Assembly: GCA_041395865.1 (NCBI GenBank)
Contig: JAWKZQ010000001.1
Coordinates: 248,001 to 312,000 of the forward strand
Source of the DNA: IMCC2047 sp041395865
Lineage (GTDB): Bacteria > Pseudomonadota > Gammaproteobacteria > Pseudomonadales > IMCC2047
Length of the DNA: 64,000 nt
Direction of reading: 5' to 3'
In this document: in pieces, positions 34,886 through 43,939 of the stretch
How positions within the stretch are numbered: position 1 is the stretch's first letter
Layout of the letters: each line of letters begins with the position of its first letter
Made by a program: the position numbers and the translations under genes
The notes under the pieces: generated by a model
What the model saw: only the letters and a program-made list of their open reading frames with translations
Told to the model about the DNA's origin: nothing
The model's database searches: none

Positions 34886-34912
34886 AAAAAAAGGCAGCCA
34901 GAGCTGCCTTTT
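34886..34912 (-). terminator. Intrinsic terminator of the atp operon
   Basis: AAAAGGCAGC (34889-34898) pairs with GCTGCCTTTT (34903-34912) around a four-base loop, with seven T on the minus strand, just past the atpC stop. Confidence 0.85.
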
Positions 34913-34932
34913 CAAATACTTACACCGATGGC

Positions 34933-35358
34933 TTATTTACCCATTTTCTTGCGAATGCTGTTCAGCGTTCTCAATTGGGCAACCGCTTCGGCCAACTGAG
35001 CAGCAGCCAGCGCATGATCAATTTCGGAATGTTGATCCTGCATCGCCTGCTCAGCCATTTTCTTGGCCTCCAGCGCCGCCGCTTCATTCACATCATCGGC
35101 ACGTAATGCCGTATCAGACAGTACCGTCACCAAATGTGGCTGCACTTCCAGAAAACCACCGGAAGCATAGAAGATTTCCTCTTCGCCGTTATCCAGGATC
35201 AAACGAATTGGACCTGGTTTTACCTCAGTTAACAGAGGAGCGTGACCCGGCGTAATACCCAGGTCACCCAATGCACCGGCGACGATTACCATCTCCACCA
35301 GGCCTGAGAAGATTTTTTCTTCCGCGCTAACGATGTCACAATGGACCGTCATAGCCAT
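34933..35358 (-). CDS. atpC: ATP synthase F1 subunit epsilon
   Basis: The central-stalk subunit that couples and inhibits F1. The 141 residues give the N-terminal beta-sandwich (VHCDIVSAEEKIFSGLVEMV, GDLGITPGHAPLLTEVKPGPIRL) and the C-terminal two-helix inhibitory domain starting near ADDVNEAAALEAKKMAE. It is the last gene of the atp operon, 18 bases after atpD, and is followed by the operon terminator. Confidence 0.96.
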   Translation of the reverse strand: MAMTVHCDIVSAEEKIFSGLVEMVIVAGALGDLGITPGHAPLLTEVKPGPIRLILDNGEEEIFYASGGFLEVQPHLVTVLSDTALRADDVNEAAALEAKKMAEQAMQDQHSEIDHALAAAQLAEAVAQLRTLNSIRKKMGK

Positions 35359-35376
35359 AGCCTAAACCTTTAAGTT

Positions 35377-36774
35377 TTATTGCTTGTTCGCTTTTTCGAT
35401 GGCTTCCTCAATGGTACCAACCATGTAGAAAGCCTGTTCTGGCAGGTTATCGTACTCACCATCCAGAATACCTTTAAAGCCGCGAATCGTGTCTTTCAAA
35501 GAAACGTATTTACCAGGTGCACCGGTGAATACCTCTGCAACCGTGAACGGCTGAGACAGGAAACGCTCAATCTTACGTGCACGAGCCACGATGTTTTTAT
35601 CTTCTTCAGACAGTTCGTCCATACCCAGGATGGCGATGATATCCTTCAGCTCTTTATAACGCTGCAGTACACCCTGAACACCGCGAGCCACTTCATAGTG
35701 CTCCTGACCGATAATCAGTGGGTCCAGCTGACGCGACGTAGAGTCCAGAGGATCAACCGCTGGGTAAATACCTTTAGCCGCAATGTCACGTGACAGTACA
35801 ACCGTCGAGTCAAGGTGTGCGAAGGTTGTCGCAGGGGATGGGTCAGTCAAGTCATCCGCAGGTACGTATACCGCCTGGATCGAAGTAATGGAGCCTGTCT
35901 TGGTTGAAGTAATACGCTCCTGCAGTACACCCATTTCTTCCGCCAGCGTCGGCTGGTAACCCACCGCAGAGGGCATACGACCCAGCAGTGCTGATACCTC
36001 AGTACCGGCCAGTGTGTAACGGTAGATGTTGTCAACGAACAACAGTACGTCACGACCTTCGTCACGGAATTTTTCAGCCATGGTCAAACCTGTCAGCGCC
36101 ACACGCAGACGGTTTCCAGGTGGCTCGTTCATCTGGCCGTAAACCATGGCCACTTTGGATTCCTTGAAGTTCTCAACGTTTACAACGCCCGCTTCCTGCA
36201 TCTCGTGGTAGAAGTCGTTACCCTCACGAGTACGCTCACCAACACCCGCGAATACAGACAAACCCGAGTGTTCGGTCGCGATGTTGTTAATCAACTCCAT
36301 CATGTTTACGGTTTTACCCACACCGGCACCACCGAACAGACCCACTTTACCACCCTTGGCGAATGGGCAAACCAGGTCAATCACCTTGATACCCGTTTCC
36401 AACAGCTCCTCGGAAGCCGCCAGTTCTTCATAGGATGGCGCTTTACGGTGAATAGGCATTCTTTCCTGTTCGCCGATGGGGCCACACTCATCAATCGGGT
36501 TCCCCAGCACGTCCATAATACGACCCAGTGTCTCCAGACCAACAGGCACTGAAACCGGCGCGCCAGTGTTGGCAACTTCCAGGCCGCGGCTCACACCTTC
36601 GGAAGAACCCATGGCAATCGCACGCACAACGCCGTCACCCAGCTGCTGTTGTACTTCCAGGGTCAGATCTTTTTCTGTAACCTTCAAGGCGTCGTAAACC
36701 TTGGGCAGGCTGTCACGCGGGAACTCCACGTCGATAACAGCACCGATGATTTGTACGATACGTCCGCTACTCAT
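35377..36774 (-). CDS. atpD: ATP synthase F1 subunit beta
   Basis: The catalytic subunit. The 465 residues include the P-loop GGAGVGKT, the catalytic Glu in GVGERTREGNDFY, the DELSEED coupling loop (GMDELSEEDK) and Walker B VLLFVDNIYRYTLAG, in which Tyr stands in the position that is Phe in E. coli. It is preceded by an 82-base gap after atpG that holds a perfect 24-base palindrome at 36799-36822. Confidence 0.97.
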   Translation of the reverse strand: MSSGRIVQIIGAVIDVEFPRDSLPKVYDALKVTEKDLTLEVQQQLGDGVVRAIAMGSSEGVSRGLEVANTGAPVSVPVGLETLGRIMDVLGNPIDECGPIGEQERMPIHRKAPSYEELAASEELLETGIKVIDLVCPFAKGGKVGLFGGAGVGKTVNMMELINNIATEHSGLSVFAGVGERTREGNDFYHEMQEAGVVNVENFKESKVAMVYGQMNEPPGNRLRVALTGLTMAEKFRDEGRDVLLFVDNIYRYTLAGTEVSALLGRMPSAVGYQPTLAEEMGVLQERITSTKTGSITSIQAVYVPADDLTDPSPATTFAHLDSTVVLSRDIAAKGIYPAVDPLDSTSRQLDPLIIGQEHYEVARGVQGVLQRYKELKDIIAILGMDELSEEDKNIVARARKIERFLSQPFTVAEVFTGAPGKYVSLKDTIRGFKGILDGEYDNLPEQAFYMVGTIEEAIEKANKQ

Positions 36775-36798
36775 TTCCGGTTCCTCATTTGCTTTTTT

Positions 36799-36822
36799 GG
36801 GGACAGAATTAATTCTGTCCCC
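36799..36822. repeat. Perfect REP-like palindrome between atpG and atpD
   Basis: GGGGACAGAATT (36799-36810) is followed at once by its exact inverse complement AATTCTGTCCCC. This loop-less 24-base palindrome resembles REP/BIME units linked to REP-associated transposases in gammaproteobacteria. No second copy was seen in the window by eye. Confidence 0.6.
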
Positions 36823-36856
36823 GCTAAATAATTAAAACTTTTACCTGGTCGACGCC

Positions 36857-37717
36857 TTATACGGCCGCCGCGCCACCAACAATCTCGGACAGTTCCTGCG
36901 TAATCGCAGCCTGGCGAGCTTTGTTATAAACCAGTTGCAGGCCATCAATCATATCGCCCGCGTTATCCGTTGCACTCTTCATGGCAATCATTCGTGCAGC
37001 CTGCTCACAGGCGCTGTTTTCAACCATGCCTTGATAAACCTGGGATTCGATATAACGGGTCAATAAACCGTCGAGCAAGGTTGCATCGTCCGGCTCATAG
37101 ATATAATCCCAGTGATTTTTAAGCTCATCAGTTTCTTCCGGCTTCAACGGCAACAACTGCTGCACGGTTGGCGCCTGTGTCATGGTATTAACGAACTCGT
37201 TGTATACCACGGACAGGTGATCCAAATTACCTTCATCGAAGGAATCCAGCATTACCTTGACCGTACCAATCAGGTCGTTGGCGCTGAACTCTTCGCCTAA
37301 GTGCGTTTTAGCAGCCACAACATTGCCGCCCACACTTCTGAAGAAGGCTGTCGCCTTAACACCTACCAGGCACAGATCAACTTCTACGCCGCGATCCTGG
37401 TAATCCTTGATGGCACGCAACGCTGTTTTGAACAGGTTGATATTCAAACCGCCACACAGGCCCCGGTCGGTGGAAATAATGATAAAGCCAGCACGTTTTA
37501 CTTCACGCTCTTCAAGATACTGGTGACGGAACTCAGAGGTGGCATTGGCCAGATGGCCAACAACCTGACGGATTCGATCAGCGTAAGGTCTGCCAAGCTC
37601 CATACGATCCTGGGCTTTACGCATTTTACTCGCCGCTACCAGTTGCATCGCACTGGTAATTTTCTGAGTGCTTTTAATACTCGAAATTTGAGTACGGATT
37701 TCTTTTCCGACTGCCAT
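36857..37717 (-). CDS. atpG: ATP synthase F1 subunit gamma
   Basis: The rotating shaft of F1. The 286 residues have the N-terminal coiled helix (MAVGKEIRTQISSIKSTQKITSAMQLVAASKMRKAQDRM), the Rossmann-like middle (GFIIISTDRGLCGGLNINLFK) and the C-terminal helix (SATDNAGDMIDGLQLVYNKARQAAITQELSEIVGGAAAV) that enters the alpha-beta ring. It sits between atpA and atpD, with a GC hairpin before it and a REP-like palindrome after it. Confidence 0.97.
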   Translation of the reverse strand: MAVGKEIRTQISSIKSTQKITSAMQLVAASKMRKAQDRMELGRPYADRIRQVVGHLANATSEFRHQYLEEREVKRAGFIIISTDRGLCGGLNINLFKTALRAIKDYQDRGVEVDLCLVGVKATAFFRSVGGNVVAAKTHLGEEFSANDLIGTVKVMLDSFDEGNLDHLSVVYNEFVNTMTQAPTVQQLLPLKPEETDELKNHWDYIYEPDDATLLDGLLTRYIESQVYQGMVENSACEQAARMIAMKSATDNAGDMIDGLQLVYNKARQAAITQELSEIVGGAAAV

Positions 37718-37761
37718 GAGCTATCTCAGTTTTTCCGGTTAACTTTCCGATTAAATATCAA

Positions 37762-37786
37762 GCCCGGGACTCACGAGAGCCCGGGC
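37762..37786 (-). other. GC-rich hairpin between atpA and atpG
   Basis: GCCCGGG (37762-37768) pairs with CCCGGGC (37780-37786) around an 11-base loop. There is no T-run, so it is probably an mRNA processing or stability element that adjusts subunit ratios, not a full terminator. Confidence 0.5.
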
Positions 37787-37794
37787 CTTATTTC

Positions 37795-39339
37795 TTACCA
37801 GCTTTGGGTGGATACAAATTTATCCAGACAGGCTTTGAACTTGCCTTCGATGTCATCGTTCCAATCGCCGGAATCAGCAACACTGTTCATGACATCACCG
37901 ATTTCGCTCTTGGCGAAAGCCAGCAGTGCCGCTTCGAAGTCACCCACTTTATTCACTGCAACTTCTTTCAGGTAACCTTCGTTAGAGGCGTAAACCACCA
38001 GGCTCATCTCGGCAATATTCTGAGGTGAGTATTGTTTCTGCTTCATCAGTTCGGTAACACGCTCACCGTGATCCAGCTGGGCTTTTGTAGCCTCATCCAG
38101 GTCCGAAGCAAACTGCGAGAAAGCCGCCAGTTCGCGATACTGCGCCAGCGAGGTACGGATACCGCCAGACAGCTTCTTAACGATTTTCGTTTGAGCGGCA
38201 CCACCTACACGAGATACCGAAATACCGGCGTTCATCGCAGGACGGATACCCGCGTTAAACATATCGGCTTCCAGGAAGATCTGGCCATCGGTAATCGAAA
38301 TTACGTTAGTCGGTACGAAGGCGGATACGTCACCGGCCTGGGTTTCAATCACTGGCAAAGCAGTCAGGGAACCGGTTTGGCCTTTCACTTCGCCGTTGGT
38401 GAAGTTTTCTACATACTCTTCGCTAACACGCGCCGCACGTTCCAGCAGACGGGAGTGCAGGTAGAATACGTCACCAGGATAAGCTTCCCGTCCGGGTGGA
38501 CGACGCAGCAACAGGGAGATCTGGCGATAAGCCCAGGCTTGCTTGGTCAAATCATCGTAAATAATCAGGGCATCCTGACCACGGTCACGGTAATACTCAC
38601 CCATGGTACAGCCGGCAAATGGCGCCAGGAACTGCATGGAAGCAGGATCTGAAGCGTTAGCTGCGATAACCGTGGTGTGGTCCATGGCGCCATGCTCTTC
38701 CAGCTTACGTACCACAGCAGCAACAGAGGAAGCTTTCTGGCCAACAGCAACATAAATACACTTAATACCCGTGCCTTTCTGGTTGATGATGGCATCAACC
38801 GCCACAGCTGTTTTACCAATCTGGCGGTCACCAATGATCAGCTCACGCTGGCCACGACCGATAGGTACCATGGTATCGATGACTTTCAAACCAATCTGTA
38901 CGGGCTGATCAACCGATTTACGGGCGATTACACCGGGTGCAACCTTTTCAACCGCATCAGTCAGGGTTGCATTCACCGGGCCACGACCATCAATTGGCAT
39001 ACCCAGCGAGTTTACGACACGGCCTTCCAGTTCCGGACCAACGGGTACTTCCAGAATACGGCCCGTACAACGTGCAGTCATACCTTCAGACAACTGCATA
39101 TAATCGCCCAGTACGATGGCACCCACAGAGTCGCGCTCAAGGTTAAGTGCCATACCGTAAATACCGCCAGGGAATTCAATCATTTCCCCGTACATCACGT
39201 CGGCCAGACCGTGGATACGAATTACACCATCGGATACGTTTACGATGGTGCCTTCATTGCGAGCTTCAGATGAGACATCAACGCTTTCAATGCGCTTTTT
39301 AATGATCTCACTGATCTCTGCAGGATTCAGTTGTTGCAT
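37795..39339 (-). CDS. atpA: ATP synthase F1 subunit alpha
   Basis: The non-catalytic nucleotide-binding subunit. The 514 residues show the P-loop GDRQIGKTAVA, the arginine-finger region SVSRVGGAAQTKIVKKLSGGIRTSLAQYRELAAF and the N-terminal helix MQQLNPAEISEIIKKRIE that meets subunit delta. It sits in the conserved order after atpH, with a 42-base gap. The coding sequence is intact. Confidence 0.97.
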   Translation of the reverse strand: MQQLNPAEISEIIKKRIESVDVSSEARNEGTIVNVSDGVIRIHGLADVMYGEMIEFPGGIYGMALNLERDSVGAIVLGDYMQLSEGMTARCTGRILEVPVGPELEGRVVNSLGMPIDGRGPVNATLTDAVEKVAPGVIARKSVDQPVQIGLKVIDTMVPIGRGQRELIIGDRQIGKTAVAVDAIINQKGTGIKCIYVAVGQKASSVAAVVRKLEEHGAMDHTTVIAANASDPASMQFLAPFAGCTMGEYYRDRGQDALIIYDDLTKQAWAYRQISLLLRRPPGREAYPGDVFYLHSRLLERAARVSEEYVENFTNGEVKGQTGSLTALPVIETQAGDVSAFVPTNVISITDGQIFLEADMFNAGIRPAMNAGISVSRVGGAAQTKIVKKLSGGIRTSLAQYRELAAFSQFASDLDEATKAQLDHGERVTELMKQKQYSPQNIAEMSLVVYASNEGYLKEVAVNKVGDFEAALLAFAKSEIGDVMNSVADSGDWNDDIEGKFKACLDKFVSTQSW

Positions 39340-39381
39340 GGTTATGCCTCTTAACCTGTAAAATTTCTTTGCAATTTAATC

Positions 39382-39918
39382 TTAGGAATTCACAGCTTCA
39401 GCCAGCTTGGCCAGTTTGCCGCGGATGGAGCCATCAATCACCACATCACCTGCGCGGATCACAACACCACCTATCAAGTCAGCATCAACACTTGATGTCA
39501 GGCTGACTTCCTTCTGCCATTTGGCTTTTAGCGTTTCGGCCAGCTTATTTTCCTGCTCGGATGTCATTTCAAAGGCGCTGATCACTTCGACATCGACCGC
39601 TTGATCACGGGCCGACTTCAGCTCTTCGAACATTTCGCTGATCACGGGCAAGGCTGCCAGTCGTTTGTGCTCGGCCAGAGTAGAGATAAAGTTTTGCGCC
39701 TCTACACCCAGACCCGTGCCACAAACATCAGTGAAAACAGCCGCTTTCTGCTCACTGGTCAATGCAGGACTATCCAGGACAGTTTTCATGTTACTGTCCG
39801 TGGCAACAGTCGCTGCCAGTGACAGCATCTCAGACCACTCCGTCAGGCTGCCTTTTTCCTGAGCGTACTCAAAAGCGGCTTTGGCGTAAGGGCGTGCTAC
39901 GGTGCTGACTTCTGCCAT
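39382..39918 (-). CDS. atpH: ATP synthase subunit delta
   Basis: Joins F1 to the peripheral stalk. The 178 residues have the N-terminal helical bundle (VARPYAKAAFEYAQEKGSLTEWSEML) and the C-terminal signature DADLIGGVVIRAGDVVIDGSIRGKLAKLAEAV. It lies 11 bases after atpF in the operon. Confidence 0.96.
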   Translation of the reverse strand: MAEVSTVARPYAKAAFEYAQEKGSLTEWSEMLSLAATVATDSNMKTVLDSPALTSEQKAAVFTDVCGTGLGVEAQNFISTLAEHKRLAALPVISEMFEELKSARDQAVDVEVISAFEMTSEQENKLAETLKAKWQKEVSLTSSVDADLIGGVVIRAGDVVIDGSIRGKLAKLAEAVNS

Positions 39919-39929
39919 GGTTCTATTCC

Positions 39930-40400
39930 CTAAAGTTCTGCGGCCAGTTTATCCAACATGGCGCTGTGTTCAGCAGCATCCACTTTGGCACCCAGAACTT
40001 TCTCGGCACCCGCTACTGCAACCGCAGCAACCTGGGTGCGCAGTTCTTCACGGGCACGATTGAACTCTTGTTCGATTTCAGCTTGTGCAGCAACCAGCAG
40101 ACGCTCACCTTCTTCACGCGCTTGCTCTTTAGCTTCTTCAACCAGCTGAGTCGCACGCTTGTTGGCCTGCTCAATAATTTCAGCACCTTGCTGTTTGGCT
40201 TCCTTCAACTGCTGTGTGGCTTTTTCCTTCGCCAGTTCCAGATCCTGCTCGGCACGATCAGCAGCACTTAAGCCATCAGCAATTTTCTTTTTGCGTTCAG
40301 CCAGCGCGCTCGTAATGGGCGGCCAGATAAACTTCATGCAGAACCAGACGAAGACGACGAAAGTCAACATCTGGCCAATCATGGTTGCATTAATATTCAC
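39930..40400 (-). CDS. atpF: ATP synthase Fo subunit b
   Basis: The peripheral stalk. One N-terminal membrane helix (MNINATMIGQMLTFVVFVWFC) is followed by a long charged helix, about residues 30-156, of Ala, Glu, Lys and Gln that dimerises. The 156-residue length is exactly that of E. coli-type b. It lies between atpE (48-base gap) and atpH. Confidence 0.97.
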   Translation of the reverse strand: MNINATMIGQMLTFVVFVWFCMKFIWPPITSALAERKKKIADGLSAADRAEQDLELAKEKATQQLKEAKQQGAEIIEQANKRATQLVEEAKEQAREEGERLLVAAQAEIEQEFNRAREELRTQVAAVAVAGAEKVLGAKVDAAEHSAMLDKLAAEL

Positions 40401-40448
40401 GCTGCACCTCGGGCTTGTTGCTTGTTTTCAGGATTCAGTCGTTGAGCC

Positions 40449-40685
40449 TTAAACAACGGCAAACAGGATGTACAGAGAGATACCAACACCGATCATTGGT
40501 ACCGCGTCAACCAGGCCCATAACGATGAACAGCTGAGTACGCAGCATTGGGATCATTTCTGGTTGGCGAGCAGCACCTTCCAGGAATTTACCACCCAGAA
40601 CACCAATACCCACAGAGGCACCCAGTGCAGCCAGACCCATCAAAATACCACCAGCCAAGTACAGTATTGCAGATGCGAGTTCCAT
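40449..40685 (-). CDS. atpE: ATP synthase Fo subunit c
   Basis: The rotor-ring proteolipid. Its 78 residues make two helices, with the RQPEM polar loop between them and the ion-binding Asp in MGLVDAVPMIGVG. The first helix carries the Gly-rich GLAALGASVGIGVLGG. No sodium-binding Gln/Glu pattern is evident, so proton coupling is likely. The start follows GGGAGAAAAA, a strong ribosome-binding site that fits the high copy number of c. Confidence 0.97.
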   Translation of the reverse strand: MELASAILYLAGGILMGLAALGASVGIGVLGGKFLEGAARQPEMIPMLRTQLFIVMGLVDAVPMIGVGISLYILFAVV

Positions 40686-40745
40686 TTTTTCTCCCGTTTT
40701 TATTAACAGTTAATTTTAAAAAGTTTTAATAGATTTCGTGCTTCT

Positions 40746-41600
40746 TTAGTGTGAAGACTCGTGTGCCATGCTCAGGTACACAATCGTCAACACCATAAAA
40801 ATAAAGGCTTGCAGGGTAATAATCAGAATATGGAATACTGCCCATGCCCACTGCAGAACACCACCTGCAGCGCCTAAAACCAAACCGCCGCTATACATCA
40901 GAGCAATCAGGATAAAGATCATCTCACCGGCGTACATGTTACCGAACAGACGCAGACCGAGAGAAACCGGTTTGGAAATCAGGTTTACGCCTTCAAGGAA
41001 CAGGTTGAAAGGCAGCATCCACTTGCCGAAAGGATGCAAAGTCAGCTCACCCAGGAAGCCGCCCAGACCTTTAATTTTGATGCTATAGAAGAGAATCAGG
41101 ATAAACACACCCAGAGCCATACCCAGGGTTGCATTCGGATCCGTTGTTGGAACCACTTTCAGGAAGAAGTGTGGATCGCCCGTAATCAGCGCTGCCGCCT
41201 GAGGCAACAGGTCAACCGGGATCAAGTCCATGAAATTCATCAGGAAAATCCACACAAAGATGGTCAGCGCCAGGGGCGCAACCAGCATATTACGACTGTG
41301 GAAGATATCCTTTACGCTGCCATCGACAAAATCGACGACAGATTCAACAAAGTTTTGCAGCCCACCAGGAATCCCGGAGGTTGCTTTGCGAGACGCCAGC
41401 CAGAACAGCCAGCAGAACAGGGCACCCAGCACAATAGAAAAGCCCAGTGTGTCCAGATTGAACGCCCAAAAACCCATTTCCTTGGCTTCTTCAGCACTGT
41501 GAGCCAAACCCCAATGACCATCCGGGTGCTGCCCAAAAGTCAGGTTGGTCAGGTGGTGGGTAATATAACCTTTCGTTGTTAACGCTTCTTCTGCTGCCAT
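40746..41600 (-). CDS. atpB: ATP synthase Fo subunit a
   Basis: The stator proton channel. The 284 residues have the helix-4 motif PVSLGLRLFGNMYAGEMIF with the essential Arg, and the last helix AWAVFHILIITLQAFIFMVLTIVYLSMAHE with the conserved Gln. About six membrane helices are seen, and the N-terminal extension is soluble. It follows atpI by 49 bases and precedes atpE by 60. Confidence 0.96.
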   Translation of the reverse strand: MAAEEALTTKGYITHHLTNLTFGQHPDGHWGLAHSAEEAKEMGFWAFNLDTLGFSIVLGALFCWLFWLASRKATSGIPGGLQNFVESVVDFVDGSVKDIFHSRNMLVAPLALTIFVWIFLMNFMDLIPVDLLPQAAALITGDPHFFLKVVPTTDPNATLGMALGVFILILFYSIKIKGLGGFLGELTLHPFGKWMLPFNLFLEGVNLISKPVSLGLRLFGNMYAGEMIFILIALMYSGGLVLGAAGGVLQWAWAVFHILIITLQAFIFMVLTIVYLSMAHESSH

Positions 41601-41649
41601 TCTTCTGCTTCTTCACCGGTTACGGTTAGCAAATTAGTTTTGCTTTGGT

Positions 41650-42048
41650 TCAACCCAGAGTTTGCCGTTTATAAATAATCGGTGCCGCCCAATTAACTGC
41701 TTGAGCCACCAAAAAACCGGCAAACAAAAACAAAATTTCCAAATCGTCATAACTGCCCAGTACCAGACCGAACAGCAGGGCAGTGAGCAGCAGCTTGGAA
41801 AACGCGCCCTGATATGCATTTTTAAGCATATCCTGAGCTGATTGCGATTCCACTCGCTTAAAAAAACGCCAAATAAAAACGGCATTGCCCACAACAGCAA
41901 TCAGACCACCTAACAACAGCGACAACGCGCTGTGTATTCCGAACAATAACCCGACTGCCGCGCATAACAACGCCACCCCTAACTGAATCAGGGGCACCCA
42001 AAACACAGGTGAAACAACAGTTTTTGCTCTCGATCTGATCGTCTTCAC
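41650..42048 (-). CDS. atpI: ATP synthase assembly protein I
   Basis: A small membrane protein that helps c-ring assembly. The open frame reaches back to 42156, but the first 36 residues are hydrophobic and unlike AtpI. GTG 42048, preceded by GGAAATG, gives 132 residues, the usual size, starting VKTIRSRAKTVVSPVFWVPLIQLGVALLCAAVG. Four hydrophobic segments follow. It opens the atp operon. The choice of start is an inference; the longer form (168 residues) cannot be excluded. Confidence 0.75.
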   Translation of the reverse strand: MKTIRSRAKTVVSPVFWVPLIQLGVALLCAAVGLLFGIHSALSLLLGGLIAVVGNAVFIWRFFKRVESQSAQDMLKNAYQGAFSKLLLTALLFGLVLGSYDDLEILFLFAGFLVAQAVNWAAPIIYKRQTLG

Positions 42049-42188
42049 GGTTTCATTTCCGGCTTTAAAAACCCCACACAAGCAAAGGAAAATCCAACCG
42101 CAAAAAGCCACCCACAAACGGGGCGCTAGTATAAAGACAAAGGGGGTAGCAAGCAAGCTTTCAATACATTAGGAGGTACTTATTTCAA

Positions 42189-42217
42189 GTGATACCGTAT
42201 CACCCGATACGGTTCAC
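42189..42217 (-). terminator. Hairpin between parB and atpI
   Basis: GTGA-T-ACCGTATC (42189-42201) pairs with GATACGGT-TCAC (42206-42217) with one bulged base and a four-base loop. No T-run follows, so it may act as a partial terminator or as an RNA boundary between the parAB and atp transcripts. Confidence 0.4.
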
Positions 42218-42225
42218 GATCGAAA

Positions 42226-43095
42226 CTATTTTATATGCGACAGAATGCCTTCCAGTTCCTGGGTGGAACCGTAGCTGATAATCAGCTTTCCCTTACCTTT
42301 GTTGCCGTGCTGTATCGTCACGGACGAACCCAGCTGGTCACTGAGCTTATGTTCAAGGTGTTTAATATCGGGGTCAACCTTGGCGCTGGCTTTCGGTTTA
42401 CCTTCTTCGCTCAGCAGTTTGCGCACCAGGGCTTCGGTTTGGCGCACGGAGAGCTGGCGTGAAACCACCGTTTTGCCCGCTGACAGCTGTTGCGGCTCAG
42501 GCAAAGCCAAAAGCGCCCGGGCATGGCCCATTTCGAGTGCGCCCTCGGCCAGCAGGTTTTTTACTTCGTTATGTAATGCCAGTAACCGTATAAGGTTCGC
42601 AACAGCGGCCCTGGATTTCCCGACAGCATCGGCCACCTGTTGCTGGGTAAGCCCGAACTCCTCTTGCAGCCGTTGCAGGGCAACCGCTTCGTCAATGGCA
42701 TTGAGGTTTTCGCGTTGAATGTTTTCGATCAGCGCCATGGCAATAGCACTTTCATCGGAAACATTTTTTACAATGGCGGGAATTTCACTTAAACCAGCCA
42801 GTTGCGTGGCACGCCAGCGCCGTTCGCCGGCGATGATCTCATAACGTTGACCATCAATGGCCCTGACCACAATGGGTTGCATGACCCCCTGAGCCTTGAT
42901 CGAGTCGGCCAGCTCCTGCAGCGGGCCTGGATCCATTTCACGTCGAGGCTGATATTTTCCACGCACCACCAGGTCAACCGGAAGCTGCATGAGCTGGCCA
43001 TCCTCACCGTTACTGCCAGCCTCGGCCGCTGTGTTTTCCAGATTGCCCAGCAGGGCATCCAGTCCACGCCCCAAACCTCTTTTTTGAGCTGCCAT
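42226..43095 (-). CDS. parB: Chromosome-partitioning protein ParB (Spo0J family)
   Basis: Binds parS and spreads on DNA as a CTP-dependent clamp. The 289 residues include KRGLGRGLDALLG at the N-terminus, the CTPase box GERRWRATQLAGLSEIPAIV, ALIENIQRENLNAIDEA, and the helix-turn-helix GLTQQQVADAVGKSRAAVANLIRLL that reads parS. The C-terminal dimer domain follows. Two candidate parS sites occur in recF at 54581 and 55211. It lies 29 bases after parA. Confidence 0.96.
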   Translation of the reverse strand: MAAQKRGLGRGLDALLGNLENTAAEAGSNGEDGQLMQLPVDLVVRGKYQPRREMDPGPLQELADSIKAQGVMQPIVVRAIDGQRYEIIAGERRWRATQLAGLSEIPAIVKNVSDESAIAMALIENIQRENLNAIDEAVALQRLQEEFGLTQQQVADAVGKSRAAVANLIRLLALHNEVKNLLAEGALEMGHARALLALPEPQQLSAGKTVVSRQLSVRQTEALVRKLLSEEGKPKASAKVDPDIKHLEHKLSDQLGSSVTIQHGNKGKGKLIISYGSTQELEGILSHIK

Positions 43096-43124
43096 GATCT
43101 TATCTCGTTTCTATAGTTTGCTAA

Positions 43125-43907
43125 TCAACCGGCTGCTGCCGTTTGTTTGCGCGATTTACGCAGCACTTCGCCGGCCAGTGCCAAATAAGCCATTGCACCG
43201 CGTGAGCGACGATCATAGACCAACGCTGGCAAACCGTAACTGGGCGCTTCTGCCAGTCTGACGTTACGGGGAATAACCGTATCATAAACCCGGTCACCAA
43301 AGTGCACGATCAGTTGATTGGAAACGTCCCGGGTCAGGCTGTTCCTCGGATCGAACATGGTTCGCAGCAGGCCTTCAATTTTCAGCTCAGGGTTTAACCT
43401 TTTCGTGATGCCCGTGATGGTATTAATCAGCGCCGACAATCCCTCAAGGGCATAATACTCGCACTGCATCGGAATAATAACGCTGTCGGAGGCAACCAGT
43501 GCATTTACCGTCAACATACTGAGGGAAGGCGGACAGTCAATAATGACGTAATCATATCGATCCTCCAATCCCCTAAGCGCGTTACAAAGACGGTGTTCCT
43601 TTTGGTCCAGCCCCAACAACTCAACCTCGGCTGCAGTCAGGTCCGCATTGGCCGGCAGCAGGTCATAGCCAGCCTCTTCGGCGGGTGTAATCGCTTCATC
43701 AATCGTGCACCTTCCGGTAAGCACGTCGTAAACGGAGTACCGCAGGGTATTTTTGTCCACACCACTTCCCATGGTGGCATTCCCCTGAGGGTCCAAATCC
43801 ACCATCAGCACTTTACGTTTGATGGTTTTCAGGGACGCAGCCAGATTCACGGCCGTGGTGGTTTTCCCCACGCCACCTTTTTGATTCGTTATCGCAAAGA
43901 TTCGCAC
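43125..43907 (-). CDS. parA: Chromosome-partitioning ATPase ParA (Soj family)
   Basis: A Walker-type ATPase that moves ParB-parS complexes. The 260 residues have the deviant Walker A KGGVGKTT at residues 10-17, VDLDPQGNATMG, and Walker B YDYVIIDCPPSLSMLTVNAL. There is no N-terminal regulatory extension, as is usual for chromosomal ParA. It sits between rsmG and parB in the standard order near the origin. Confidence 0.96.
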   Translation of the reverse strand: MRIFAITNQKGGVGKTTTAVNLAASLKTIKRKVLMVDLDPQGNATMGSGVDKNTLRYSVYDVLTGRCTIDEAITPAEEAGYDLLPANADLTAAEVELLGLDQKEHRLCNALRGLEDRYDYVIIDCPPSLSMLTVNALVASDSVIIPMQCEYYALEGLSALINTITGITKRLNPELKIEGLLRTMFDPRNSLTRDVSNQLIVHFGDRVYDTVIPRNVRLAEAPSYGLPALVYDRRSRGAMAYLALAGEVLRKSRKQTAAAG

Positions 43908-43939
43908 CGTCGCTACTCCCTCGGTTTTATCAGCTAGCG

